From assembly GCF_008923185.1 (NCBI RefSeq), contig NZ_WBMT01000010.1:62001-126000 (forward strand): a stretch of DNA of 64,000 nt, read 5' to 3'. Position 1 is the first letter of the stretch; every line of letters starts with the position of its first letter. Below the pieces are notes generated by a model. It did no database searches. It worked only from the letters and a program-made list of their open reading frames with translations, and was not told where the DNA came from. The translations under genes and the position numbers were made by a program. This document shows, in pieces, positions 1 to 8,008 of this stretch. This stretch comes from Actinomadura rudentiformis. Lineage in GTDB: Bacteria > Actinomycetota > Actinomycetes > Streptosporangiales > Streptosporangiaceae.

Positions 1-195
1 GCCACCGAAGCTCAAATCAACGGCACGTTCGGGATTCGAAGGGCGCGATCACGGCGCCTACGGGCCGGGCGGCGTGGCCGTCGGCGCCGGGAGCGGGGAT
101 GGCCGTCGCCGCTCGGTTGGGGCGGGTTGCGATTGCGATGGAGCGTTGGGGTTCTTTGGTGTGGCGAGTGAGCGGCGCGGCTACGTTCGACTGTC

Positions 196-864
196 ATGGA
201 GACCGAGGACGTGGCAGGTTCGCTGCAGACTGTGCTGGCCGATGTCGCCGCCGAACGCGAAGCTCAGGATCGCCTTTGGGGCGTGCAAGAGTTCCCTGAC
301 GGGAGTGGGCCTCAGTATGGCGAGCGGGCGGACGAAGCCAAGCGCGATGTCGCTGCGGCTTGGTCCCGGGGTGAGTTGACCTGGCGGCACATTCTCACCG
401 AGGAGTTCTATGAGGCGCTCGCCGAGGCCGATCCGGAGCGGCTGCGCACCGAGTTGATCCAGACCGCCGCGGTCGCGGTCAAGTGGGTGCAGTCCCTCGA
501 CCGTCGTCGTGGTGCGACGCCTCATCCGACCAAGGGTGGTGGACGGGAGAAGCTGGTTCGCGACCGCATACCCGAGATCATCCGAGACGCCGGCGGCACC
601 GACGCGTCCGTGCGAGCGGCGGAGGAAGGTGAGTACAAGGCGCTGCTGCGCGCGAAGCTCTACGAGGAGGCCGGAGAGTATGTGGCCAGCGGAGATCCGG
701 CCGAGCTTGCCGATCTTCTGGAGGTGCTTCATGCACTGGCGGCGGCGCACGACATCAGCCCGGCCGAGCTTGAACGCCGGCGCGCCGCCAAGGCCGGAGA
801 ACGTGGAGCCTTCACGCACCGGCTCGTACTGCGGCTACCAGCAGGCGTGAACGAGGACAAGTGA
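196..864 (+). CDS. Tandem MazG-like nucleotide pyrophosphohydrolase (222 aa)
   Basis: The protein looks like two all-alpha NTP pyrophosphohydrolase (MazG-like) halves joined in one chain. Residues 60-103 carry the first acidic helix set (ILTEE..EAL near E69, E70 and E73, then ELIQTAAVAVKW). Residues 119-182 carry a second set (KLVRDRIPEII, then LYEEAGEY with E157, E158 and E161, and AELADLLEV with E170 and D173). These Glu/Asp clusters are the Mg-binding residues of the family, which hydrolyses NTPs or dNTPs to NMP and pyrophosphate, usually for nucleotide-pool sanitation. The usual active unit is one such half acting as a dimer, so a covalent double is notable. The ATG start has no strong ribosome-binding site. 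It stands alone upstream of a broken SRAP gene. Family assignment is solid for the second half and probable for the first; the substrate is unknown. Confidence 0.75.
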   Translation: METEDVAGSLQTVLADVAAEREAQDRLWGVQEFPDGSGPQYGERADEAKRDVAAAWSRGELTWRHILTEEFYEALAEADPERLRTELIQTAAVAVKWVQSLDRRRGATPHPTKGGGREKLVRDRIPEIIRDAGGTDASVRAAEEGEYKALLRAKLYEEAGEYVASGDPAELADLLEVLHALAAAHDISPAELERRRAAKAGERGAFTHRLVLRLPAGVNEDK

Positions 865-940
865 TCATGGAGTCACCTGAGTAGGGCAAGCGTTGGCCTA
901 GCGGTGGCGGCTTGTCAGATCCAGCGGGCAAGGTGGGCCC

Positions 941-1096
941 ATGTGCGGTCGCTATGCCACGGCCCAGGCGCGCCAGGAGCTGATCGACGGGTTCCAGGTG
1001 CCACGCGGGGGCGGGCTTTTCCTATGGAACATCGGCCCCGATCCCTATGCGAGATCGGCTCCGATGCTGCGAGCGAGATCGGCTGAGAGGGGATAG
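941..1096 (+). pseudogene. SRAP (YedK/HMCES-type) N-terminal remnant
   Basis: An ATG opens the peptide MCGRYATAQARQELIDGF, the invariant beginning of SRAP proteins, whose Cys2 becomes the catalytic thiazolidine nucleophile that crosslinks to abasic DNA sites. A WNIGPDP segment near residues 29-35 recalls the next conserved block (YN-APTQ). The frame then stops after 51 codons, whereas the family is about 220-250 residues long. The tail overlaps the 3' end of the DUF4291 gene on the other strand, so the rest of the gene has been replaced or deleted, probably between about positions 1030 and 1060. No downstream SRAP sequence is visible. I read it as a pseudogene left by recombination; a functional short peptide is unlikely. 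Confidence 0.6.
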
Positions 1097-1641
1097 ACGC
1101 GTTCGCTGGGGAGGAACGCCTTCGCTTTGGTGGCCTGCCCGTCCTGAAGGAGGCGATGGATCTTTCGCACCAGAGGTGTCCGATCTTCGATGGAGACGAT
1201 CCAGTCGTCCACGTACTGATCGATGATGTGGCGGCTCAGGCCGACCTGGATGCTGCGCGCGTCCAACGTCGCGCCGCGCAGGCTCCGCTCGGGGTCCCAT
1301 TGCACGTGGACGACCGACTCCGCGAATCGGGCGCGCCATTCATCGCTACTGCGGAAAACACGACGGTCAGGGTGTGTGGGAACGGCATGGCCCAGCGCTT
1401 GCTCCCAGCCGGTACGGGTGATCCGAACGGCCAGGATCATCTCTTGACCTGGCTTCCGAGCCCAATTACTGCGGGACATCAGCCACAGGAAGGATGGTTT
1501 GATCCACGTCATGCGGCCACGTGAGAACGGCGGCACGAACCGGCCATGCTCCACCGCCGGACCAGCGATCTCAGGACGGTACGCCTGGTAGACCGTGATC
1601 GTGTCGCGGTCGTACGTGGCGCGGATCTCGTGCGTTCTCAT
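1045..1641 (-). CDS. DUF4291 domain protein (198 aa)
   Basis: The sequence follows the DUF4291 pattern throughout: EIRATYDRDTITVYQAY at the start, then GRFVPPFSRGRMTWIKPS, LWLMSRSNWARKPGQE and a C-terminal VYPLSADLA. The start was placed at the ATG opening MRTHEIRATYD because family members begin there; an upstream in-frame ATG at 1671 would add ten unrelated residues. Length matches the family (about 190-210). Its last 50 bases overlap the SRAP remnant on the opposite strand. The biochemical role of DUF4291 is not established, and I do not assign one. Family identification is confident. Confidence 0.85.
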   Translation of the reverse strand: MRTHEIRATYDRDTITVYQAYRPEIAGPAVEHGRFVPPFSRGRMTWIKPSFLWLMSRSNWARKPGQEMILAVRITRTGWEQALGHAVPTHPDRRVFRSSDEWRARFAESVVHVQWDPERSLRGATLDARSIQVGLSRHIIDQYVDDWIVSIEDRTPLVRKIHRLLQDGQATKAKAFLPSERVYPLSADLARSIGADLA

Positions 1642-1774
1642 CAGTTCGTCTCCCAGCTCAGGCGCACTCACAGTGCCGTCTGACCTCTGGGACGCTCAAC
1701 AGGTTTTCGGACAGGCCCCTCAATCCGGTTCAGCCGTTCCGGCTAACACTTCGTAGCATGCGCTCGGCACGGCT

Positions 1775-2515
1775 CTATTGGTCGTCGGTTGCGGATTCCC
1801 TCGGCCCGGACGGCAGTTGTGCGGCGATGCCGTCGAGGAGGAGATCAAGGGCGGCGGGATAGGCGCTGGCGGCCATAGTGGCTGCTAGGGCATCGGCACA
1901 GGCCGTGATGTGGGGATATTCGTCGGACGGCAGGCGGGCGTAGGTGGATCGCCAGGCCTCATGGTCGCCGTCGGCATGGTTACGAGGAAGTGCGCTGGCG
2001 GCGGCATCGAGCGCTGCGAAGCCCAGGCTGAGGTCGATGAAGCTGTGGTAGTGGCGTGCAGCCTGTTCGGGGCTGAAGCCGGCGGAACGCAGGATGCCAA
2101 GCCCTATCTCCACCCCGCGAACCTCGTTGGGACGCCGGGTGACACGGGCGGCGGACAACACGGCGACCTGCGGGTGGGCCAGGTAGGTGGCATGCAGGCG
2201 GTGGCCGACGTCACGCAGGTCGTCGCGCCAGTTTCCGGACGGCCGCAAGCCCTCGATGGCGCGGCCGATGAGCTCGTCGGCGATGGCCAGAACGAGGTCG
2301 TCGGTGTTGCGGAAGTAGCGATACAGCGAGGACGGATCGGCGCCGAGGGCCGTGCCGAGTCGGCGAACGCTCAGTGCGTCGGTGCCGTGCTGGCTGAGCA
2401 GCCGGATGGCGGTTCGCACGATCAGCTCGTGGGACAGGACGGTGCCGGTCTTGGTGGGCCGTCTGCGACGTTGGACGCCGATGACCCGCCCAGACCCGTC
2501 TGAGGGCGTACGCAT
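1775..2515 (-). CDS. TetR/AcrR family regulator (246 aa)
   Basis: An N-terminal TetR helix-turn-helix is clear at about residues 20-75 (ELIVRTAIRLLSQHGTDALS, then LGTALGADPSSLYRYFRNTD). A helical ligand-binding domain follows that resembles the TetR_C class of repressors. An upstream in-frame ATG at 2665 exists, but the ATG at 2515 has a good ribosome-binding site (AAGGAAG seven bases upstream) and gives a normal family length. Immediately upstream lies a dyad that fills the spacer of a promoter, typical of autorepression. The gene diverges from the permease/amidohydrolase pair at 3562-6764, which is the likely target, although about 1 kb of repeats separates them. The ligand is unknown. Confidence 0.88.
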   Translation of the reverse strand: MRTPSDGSGRVIGVQRRRRPTKTGTVLSHELIVRTAIRLLSQHGTDALSVRRLGTALGADPSSLYRYFRNTDDLVLAIADELIGRAIEGLRPSGNWRDDLRDVGHRLHATYLAHPQVAVLSAARVTRRPNEVRGVEIGLGILRSAGFSPEQAARHYHSFIDLSLGFAALDAAASALPRNHADGDHEAWRSTYARLPSDEYPHITACADALAATMAASAYPAALDLLLDGIAAQLPSGPRESATDDQ

Positions 2516-2547
2516 GGGTGCTTCCTTGGGATCGCCGGGCTGCCGCG

Positions 2548-2576
2548 ATCTTACGACAACACTGTTGACGACGAAA
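2548..2576 (-). promoter_or_regulatory. tetR promoter with operator in the spacer
   Basis: Reading leftward, a -10 hexamer TAAGAT (2553-2548) lies 17 bases from a weak -35 TTTCGT (2576-2571). The 17-base spacer (2554-2570) is itself a dyad, with arms CGNCAACA and TGTTGNCG around one central base. A repressor bound there would block RNA polymerase directly. The most likely ligand protein is the TetR encoded at 1775-2515. The dyad is seen directly; its use as an operator is inference. Confidence 0.5.
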
Positions 2577-2681
2577 GAGGTGAGCTGTTCTATATCGGTT
2601 AGCCGGTCGGCACCCGCGTGAGCTGGAGACATGACCGGCCGCGAGCGATGCCGGAGACCCCGCATCTGTCGTTCGCCTTGC

Positions 2682-3500
2682 CACCGCGGTCACCCCACCC
2701 CTGCGTTCACCCCGTCGCTGCGGACACCCCGTCGCTGCATCCACCCGGTCGCTGCATCCACCCGGTCGATACGGTCACCCCGCCGCTACCGTCCCCCCGC
2801 CGCAGCGGACACCCCGTTGCTACGTCCACTCCGCCGCTACGGACACCCCCACCGCTACCCGTCGCCCCACCGCTACCGTCACCCCGCCGCAGCGGACAAC
2901 CCACCACTGCGGACAACCCACCGCTACAGACCCCACCGCTACCCGTCACTCCGTCGCTACGGTCACCCCGCCGCTGCGGACACCCCCACCGCTGCGGTCG
3001 CCTTGCCGCCACGGACGCCCCCGTCGCTGCGGACACCTCGTCGCTGCGGAGACCCCACCGCTACCGTCACCCCGCCACTGCGGTCACCCAGTCGCTGCGG
3101 ACAACCCGTCGCTGCCGTCACGCCGTCGCTGCGGACAACCCGTCGCTGCCGTCACGCCGTCGCTACGGTCACCCCGCCGCTACCGTCACCCCGCCGCAGC
3201 GGACACCCCACCGCTACCCGTCACTCCGCCACTGCGGACAACCCGCCGCAGCGGATATCCCGCCACTGCGGTCACCCCTTTGCTGCGGACAACTCACCGC
3301 TACGGTCATCACACCGCCGCGGACACCCCCACCGCTACGGTCACCCCGCCGCTGCCGTCACGCCGTCGCAACGGTCACCCCGTCGCTGCGGACACCTCGT
3401 CGCTGCGGACACCCGCCGCCGCAGACGCCCCCTCGCTGCGGTCGCCTCGTTGCTGCGGTCGCCTCGTTGCTGCGGTCACCCACCGCTGCGTTGACCTCGT
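2682..3500. repeat. 17-bp degenerate tandem array, about 48 copies
   Basis: From 2682 to 3500 the sequence is an almost unbroken series of 17-base units with consensus CGCTRCGGWCACCCCGY. Most copies differ by a few bases; a few are 15, 16 or 18 bases. Two adjacent units form an exact 34-base duplication (3093-3126 and 3127-3160), a sign of recent expansion. Because 17 is not a multiple of three, all frames stay open and give Arg/Pro/His-rich repeats. No ribosome-binding site fits those frames, so I treat the block as noncoding. It fills the gap between the divergent tetR gene (start 2515) and the permease (start 3562). Remaining bases on each side hold only the tetR promoter and the permease leader. 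Confidence 0.9.
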
Positions 3501-3561
3501 CCCTCTCTCCGCCCCGTGCCTGCCCTGGGGCCTATGGCCCCCGTCATCGGATCGGTTGTCC

Positions 3562-5079
3562 ATGGAAGATCACACCAGTTCCGAGCCCTCGCGTCCGGCC
3601 GCGATGGCCAAGTCGCTGGGCGCCTTTGACGGAGTCGTCATCGCCGCCTCCAACACCGCCGCGACCACCACCATCGGTATCGGCATCGGGCTGTTGGCCG
3701 CCTATGTGGGCCGCCAGACACCTGCGCTGCTCATCGTCGCGTTCCTGCCGATCCTGGGCATCGCCGGCGCGTATGCCCGGCTCAACCGGTCCGAACCCAA
3801 CTGCGGCAACGGCTATGTGTGGGTCGGCCGGACGCTGGGGCCCTGGCTAGGGCTGCTCGCCGGATGGATTCCGCTCGCCAGCTCGGTCATCTTCCTCGCC
3901 TACACCACCTCGGTCACCGGGTCAGCGGTTTCCCAACTGGCCCTCAAGGCAGGCGTGGACTCGTTCTTCGGCTGGGACATCGATCCCGGCTCGACCGCTC
4001 GCAGCACGTTGATCGGCCTGTTCATCCTGGTAGTGGTGACCTGGACGGCAGTCATCGGCGCCGCCAAGGCAGCGAGATTCCAGGCGTATCTGCTGATCTT
4101 CGAGTACGCCGTCCTGCTGCTGTTCTGTGGCTGGGGGCTCATCGCCGGCGACCAGGGGTTCTCGCTGTCGTGGCTCAACCCGTTCGCCGTCGATTCGCCG
4201 TCCGGGCTAGCCCAGGGACTCGTCCTGGCGGTGTTCTGCTACTGGGGATGGGACTCCGCCTTCAGCGTGACCGAGGAGACACGCCGCCCCGAGGACGCGG
4301 CCCGGGGTGGTTTCATCGCCCTGTGGACCGTGCTGGGGCTTTTTCTGCTGGGGTCGATCGCGTTCCAGCGAGTCATGTCGACGGACGAGATGGCCGCCAA
4401 TGGTGCACAGGGCCTCGCTCACTTCGCAGTCAAGCTGGCTTCCGAGCCGTTGGCCACCCTCCCGCTGATCGCACTGCTGTTCTCCGTCGTGGCCTCGTTG
4501 CAGGCCGGGGTGATACCCACGGCCCGGATAGCGCTGGCCATGAGCAGGGACCGCACCCTGGGGCCGGTCTGGTCGAAGGTGAACGCCCGCTATGGAACGC
4601 CGGCCGCCGGGACGATCCTCATCGCCGTGATCGCCGCCGGGATCGCCCTGCTGAGCCTGAGCATTCCCAAGCTCAGCGAGGCCATCCTCGCCGCAGTCAG
4701 CGCGATCGGCCTGTTGGTGGCGCTCTACTACGGGTTGGCCGCCGTCACCTGCGCTTGGCGTTTCCGCGGCCTGCTGCGGGCCGGAACACTCCAGGCCACC
4801 CGCGCCGTGATCCTTCCCGCCGCGTGCGGACTGGCGCTGTTCGCCCTGGGCGGCTACCTGGCGGTCCACTACGCCACCCTCAGCGACGGTTTCGCGGTCA
4901 GTGCCTCCAACGGATGGTTCAGCCTCGCCTGTCCGGCCGTCGTCCTCCTGACCGGCTTGATGGTCGGCATGATCGCCAAGTGGCGCCGACGCTCGCCGTA
5001 CTTCATCCGCCCGGGCACGGCCGCGGCGGAGCCGCTCGTCGAGCCGCTCGCCGCACCCGCCCCGGCCACCGACCCCTGA
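3562..5079 (+). CDS. APC-superfamily amino acid permease (505 aa)
   Basis: This is a polytopic membrane protein with about twelve hydrophobic segments and the typical first helix of the amino acid-polyamine-organocation family (GAFDGVVIAASNTAATTTIG). Further family-like features are GYVWVGRTLG in the second helix region and SRDRTLGPVWSKVN in the cytoplasmic loop before helix nine. It likely imports an amino acid or related amine through the cytoplasmic membrane. The ATG at 3562 is chosen because upstream in-frame sequence is only the 17-bp repeat array. The cytoplasmic tail is Ala/Pro-rich. The stop is 38 bases before the amidohydrolase start, so the two probably form an operon for uptake and hydrolysis of one nitrogen compound. 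The substrate cannot be read from sequence. Confidence 0.85.
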   Translation: MEDHTSSEPSRPAAMAKSLGAFDGVVIAASNTAATTTIGIGIGLLAAYVGRQTPALLIVAFLPILGIAGAYARLNRSEPNCGNGYVWVGRTLGPWLGLLAGWIPLASSVIFLAYTTSVTGSAVSQLALKAGVDSFFGWDIDPGSTARSTLIGLFILVVVTWTAVIGAAKAARFQAYLLIFEYAVLLLFCGWGLIAGDQGFSLSWLNPFAVDSPSGLAQGLVLAVFCYWGWDSAFSVTEETRRPEDAARGGFIALWTVLGLFLLGSIAFQRVMSTDEMAANGAQGLAHFAVKLASEPLATLPLIALLFSVVASLQAGVIPTARIALAMSRDRTLGPVWSKVNARYGTPAAGTILIAVIAAGIALLSLSIPKLSEAILAAVSAIGLLVALYYGLAAVTCAWRFRGLLRAGTLQATRAVILPAACGLALFALGGYLAVHYATLSDGFAVSASNGWFSLACPAVVLLTGLMVGMIAKWRRRSPYFIRPGTAAAEPLVEPLAAPAPATDP

Positions 5080-5117
5080 ACTCCGGCGCACCGCGACGGA
5101 TGATTGGAAATATTCAC

Positions 5118-6764
5118 ATGACGCACCCGCCTGCCGACCTGCTGTTCACCGGCGGTCCCATCATGACCATGGACGCCGCGCGCACCTGGGCCAGCAGCCT
5201 GGCGGTCCGCGACGGACGGATCGTCGCGGTCGGCCACGACGAGGTCAAGGACCTCATCGGCCCGCGCACCGAGATCGTCGACCTGCGGGGACGGCTGCTG
5301 CTGCCCGGTTTCCAAGATGCCCACATCCATGCCGTCATGGGCGGGGTCGAACTGGGCCAATGCGACCTGACCGGCACCACCACCCAGCAGGAGTACGTCC
5401 GCCGCGTCCGCACGTATGCCGACGCGCATCCAGGCAAAGGGTGGATCATCGGCAGCGGGTGGTCCATGGAGAGCTTTGAAGGCGGAGTCCCCAGGCGGGA
5501 CCTGCTCGACACGGTCGTACCCGACCGCCCCGTCTACCTCACCAACCGCGACCACCACGGCGCCTGGGTCAACACCCGTGCCCTGGAGTTGGCCGGCATC
5601 ACCGCGACCACCCCCGACCCGGCAGACGGCCGCATCGAGCGCGACGCCGACGGCTCCCCCATCGGCATGCTCCAGGAAGGCGCGATGACCCTGGTCGGCG
5701 CGCTCCTGCCGGCCGTGACGCCGCAGGAACGCCTCGACGGCCTGCTGCGCGCTCAGCGGCTGCTGCACAGCCTTGGCATCACCGCTTGGCAGGACGCCCT
5801 GGTCGCCGGTTCGGACGGGTATCCCGACGTCTCGGACGCCTACCTGACGGCAGCCCGCGACGGGCTGCTCACCGCCACCGTCGTCGGCGCCCTGTGGTGG
5901 GCCCGCGGACGCGGCTCCGAGCAGATCGACGACCTGCTGGAACGCCGTGACCGGCTCACCACGGGGCGGCTGCGCAGCGGCACGGTCAAGATCATGCAAG
6001 ACGGGGTGGCGGAGAACTTCACCGCCGCCATGACCGGCCCCTACCTGGACGCCTGCGGTTGTGCCACCGACAACAGCGGGATCAGCTTCATCGATCCGGC
6101 CGCGCTCAAGGAGTACGCGGCCGCGCTCGACGCACTCGGCTTTCAGATGCACTTCCACGCGCTCGGCGATCGGGCTGTCCGCGAGGCGCTGGACGCCGTG
6201 CAGGCCGCCCGTACCGCCAACGGGCAGCGCGACACCCGCCCCCACCTGGCGCATCTCCAGGTCGTCCACCCCGACGACATCCCCCGCTTCCGAACGCTCG
6301 GCGCGACCGCCAACATCCAGCCCCTGTGGGCCGCCCACGAACCGCAGATGGACGAGCTGACCATCCCGTTCCTGGATCCCGAACGCGTCACTTGGCAGTA
6401 TCCCTTCGGCGACCTGTTGCGCGCCGGAGTCACCCTGGCGGCGGGCAGCGACTGGCCCGTCAGCAGCCCTGACCCGCTCAAAGGCATCCATGTCGCTGTG
6501 AACCGCATCGTTCCCGGGCACGAGGCCAAGCCCTTCCTGCCCGAGCAGGCCTTGGACCTGACCGCGGCGCTCGCCGCCTACACCGCCGGCGCCGCCTACG
6601 TGAACCACCTGGACGACACCGGCAGCCTGCGCCCCGGCAACCGCGCCGACCTGGTCGTCCTGAACCGCAATCCCTTCGAAGGCCCTGCCGATGCCATCGC
6701 CGACACCCACGTAGCCCTCACTTATGTGGACGGCACCCGCGTCCACACCGCCCCTGACGCCTGA
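5118..6764 (+). CDS. YtcJ-like metal-dependent amidohydrolase (548 aa)
   Basis: The sequence has the complete amidohydrolase_3 (YtcJ/formamidase-like) plan. A beta-sandwich start (DLLFTGGPIMTMD) is followed by the metal-binding HxH at residues 69-71 in LPGFQDAHIHAVMGG. Then come TVKIMQDGV, HFHALGDRAV and HLAHLQVVH with later metal His residues, the catalytic Asp in AGSDWPVSS near residue 444, and a C-terminal NRADLVVLNRNPF that closes the sandwich. Such enzymes hydrolyse amide or ester bonds in small molecules in the cytoplasm. The ATG at 5118 has GGAAA upstream; an ATG at 5100 would add six residues. It follows the permease closely, so permease and hydrolase probably act in sequence. The physiological substrate is unknown. 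Confidence 0.88.
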   Translation: MTHPPADLLFTGGPIMTMDAARTWASSLAVRDGRIVAVGHDEVKDLIGPRTEIVDLRGRLLLPGFQDAHIHAVMGGVELGQCDLTGTTTQQEYVRRVRTYADAHPGKGWIIGSGWSMESFEGGVPRRDLLDTVVPDRPVYLTNRDHHGAWVNTRALELAGITATTPDPADGRIERDADGSPIGMLQEGAMTLVGALLPAVTPQERLDGLLRAQRLLHSLGITAWQDALVAGSDGYPDVSDAYLTAARDGLLTATVVGALWWARGRGSEQIDDLLERRDRLTTGRLRSGTVKIMQDGVAENFTAAMTGPYLDACGCATDNSGISFIDPAALKEYAAALDALGFQMHFHALGDRAVREALDAVQAARTANGQRDTRPHLAHLQVVHPDDIPRFRTLGATANIQPLWAAHEPQMDELTIPFLDPERVTWQYPFGDLLRAGVTLAAGSDWPVSSPDPLKGIHVAVNRIVPGHEAKPFLPEQALDLTAALAAYTAGAAYVNHLDDTGSLRPGNRADLVVLNRNPFEGPADAIADTHVALTYVDGTRVHTAPDA

Positions 6765-6938
6765 CCGTGGGCGCGCTCGTACCTCACCCCTTTTCCCGAG
6801 CCGTCCTATTCCTTGGCGACCGCCCCTGCTGCGAGCGCCGCTGCCCAATCACCGACACCCGAACGCCTGCTGGGCTCGAGGCTGGCTGGTCACTGCGCGC
6901 GCACCGGCTGGCGCCTCTGTTCCGGACGCCACGGCACC

Positions 6939-7108
6939 CGCAGGTCAACTCCCGATCACGCGCCACACCACCCGCAGACCGACTCCGGTTCAAGCGCCAC
7001 ACCACCCGCAGGCCGACTCCCGATCACGCGCCACACCACCCGCAGGCCGACCCCCGATCACGCGCCACACCACCCGCTGGTCAACTCCGGTTCAAGCGCC
7101 ACACCACC
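6939..7108. repeat. 34-bp tandem repeats, five good copies plus decayed ones
   Basis: Five consecutive 34-base units (6939, 6973, 7007, 7041, 7075) share the core GACTCCCGATCACGCGCCAC followed by ACCACC. The units alternate between two variants (CCCGATCACG and CCGGTTCAAG). On both sides the pattern continues in decayed form, for example GGCTGGTCGGCTCTGTTCA from about 6885 to 7290. The whole 548-base gap between the convergent amidohydrolase (ends 6764) and response regulator (ends 7313) is therefore repeat-derived. There are no unique spacers, so it is not a CRISPR array, and I see no gene in it. Confidence 0.85.
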
Positions 7109-7312
7109 CGCTGGTCGGTTCTGTGCGCCCCCAGAGTTGGCCGGTCGGTTCAGGGTCAGCGCAGCGTCGGCCGAGCGGCTCTGGTTCAGTGGCGCAACGT
7201 GGGCTGGCGACTCTGTTTCGGGCGCTGCGACGTCGGCTGGTCGGCTCTGTTCAGGGGCGCGGCGCTGGCTGGCGGTTGTGTTTTTTGGGGCTGTGGTTGC
7301 TTGGGTGGACGG

Positions 7313-8008
7313 TCAGCGGGGACGGACCAGGCCCGTTTCGTAGGCGATGATCACGAGTTGCGCCCGGTCACGGGCTTGGAGCTTGGCGAGCAGGTGGCCG
7401 ATGTGGGTCTTGACGGTGGCCAGGCTCAGCTGCAGGTGCTCGGCCAGCTCCCCGTTCGACAGACCGCGGGCGATGAGGGTCAGCACTTCGCGTTCGCGTT
7501 CGGTCACGCCGTCGAGTTCGCGGGCGAGCTGCTGGGACGGCTCCGGTCGGCGAGCGAACTCGGCGATCAACCGTCTGGTGACCGTGGGCGCCAGCAGCGC
7601 CTCGCCTGCGGCGACCACACGGATGGCGGTCAGGAGATCGCCAGGTGGTGTGTCCTTGAGGAGGAATCCGCTCGCGCCCGCCCGCAGCGCCGAATAGACA
7701 TAGGCGTCCAGGTCGAACGTGGTGAGGATGAGAACGCGAACGTCAGCGGTCTCGGGTGAGCCGCAGATGCGGCGGGTGGCCTCGATACCGTCCATCTCCG
7801 GCATCCGTACGTCCATCAGGACAACGTCCGGGTGCTCCTTGACGGCGAGCTCACACGCCTCGGTGCCGGTCCCGGCCTCACCGACGACCTTGAGGCCAGG
7901 AGCGGTGTCCACCAGGATGCGGAAGCTGCCGCGCAGGAGTGCCTGGTCATCGGCCACCAAGACTCGCACTGGGGCGTCTTTCCGCGGCGGTGGTTCGGTC
8001 ACGCTCAC
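7313..8008 (-). CDS. NarL/LuxR-family response regulator (231 aa)
   Basis: A receiver domain occupies residues 14-130 with the acidic pair in VLVADDQALLR and the phospho-acceptor Asp66 in VVLMDVRMPEMDG. A LuxR-type helix-turn-helix follows (LTEREREV-like TEREREVLTLIARGLSNGEL, then LSLATVKTHIGHLL). The protein is the cytoplasmic output partner of the histidine kinase encoded just upstream. The GTG at 8008 overlaps the kinase stop codon as GTGA; a second GTG at 8002 sits eight bases from GGAG and may be the real start. The pair diverges from the ABC exporter at 9843-12297, its probable target. The sensed signal is unknown. Confidence 0.9.
   Translation of the reverse strand: MSVTEPPPRKDAPVRVLVADDQALLRGSFRILVDTAPGLKVVGEAGTGTEACELAVKEHPDVVLMDVRMPEMDGIEATRRICGSPETADVRVLILTTFDLDAYVYSALRAGASGFLLKDTPPGDLLTAIRVVAAGEALLAPTVTRRLIAEFARRPEPSQQLARELDGVTEREREVLTLIARGLSNGELAEHLQLSLATVKTHIGHLLAKLQARDRAQLVIIAYETGLVRPR

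Noticed and set aside
2618..3850. Long open frames rich in Arg, Pro and His across the 17-bp array
   Set aside because: They come from a 17-base repeat that keeps every frame open, lack ribosome-binding sites and have no recognisable domain.
3819..5099. Upstream extension of the amidohydrolase frame over the permease gene
   Set aside because: It is an out-of-frame reading of the permease; the amidohydrolase fold begins at residue 1 of the 5118 start.
6939..7108. Possible CRISPR array
   Set aside because: The 34-base units are contiguous with no unique spacers, and there are no cas genes in the window.
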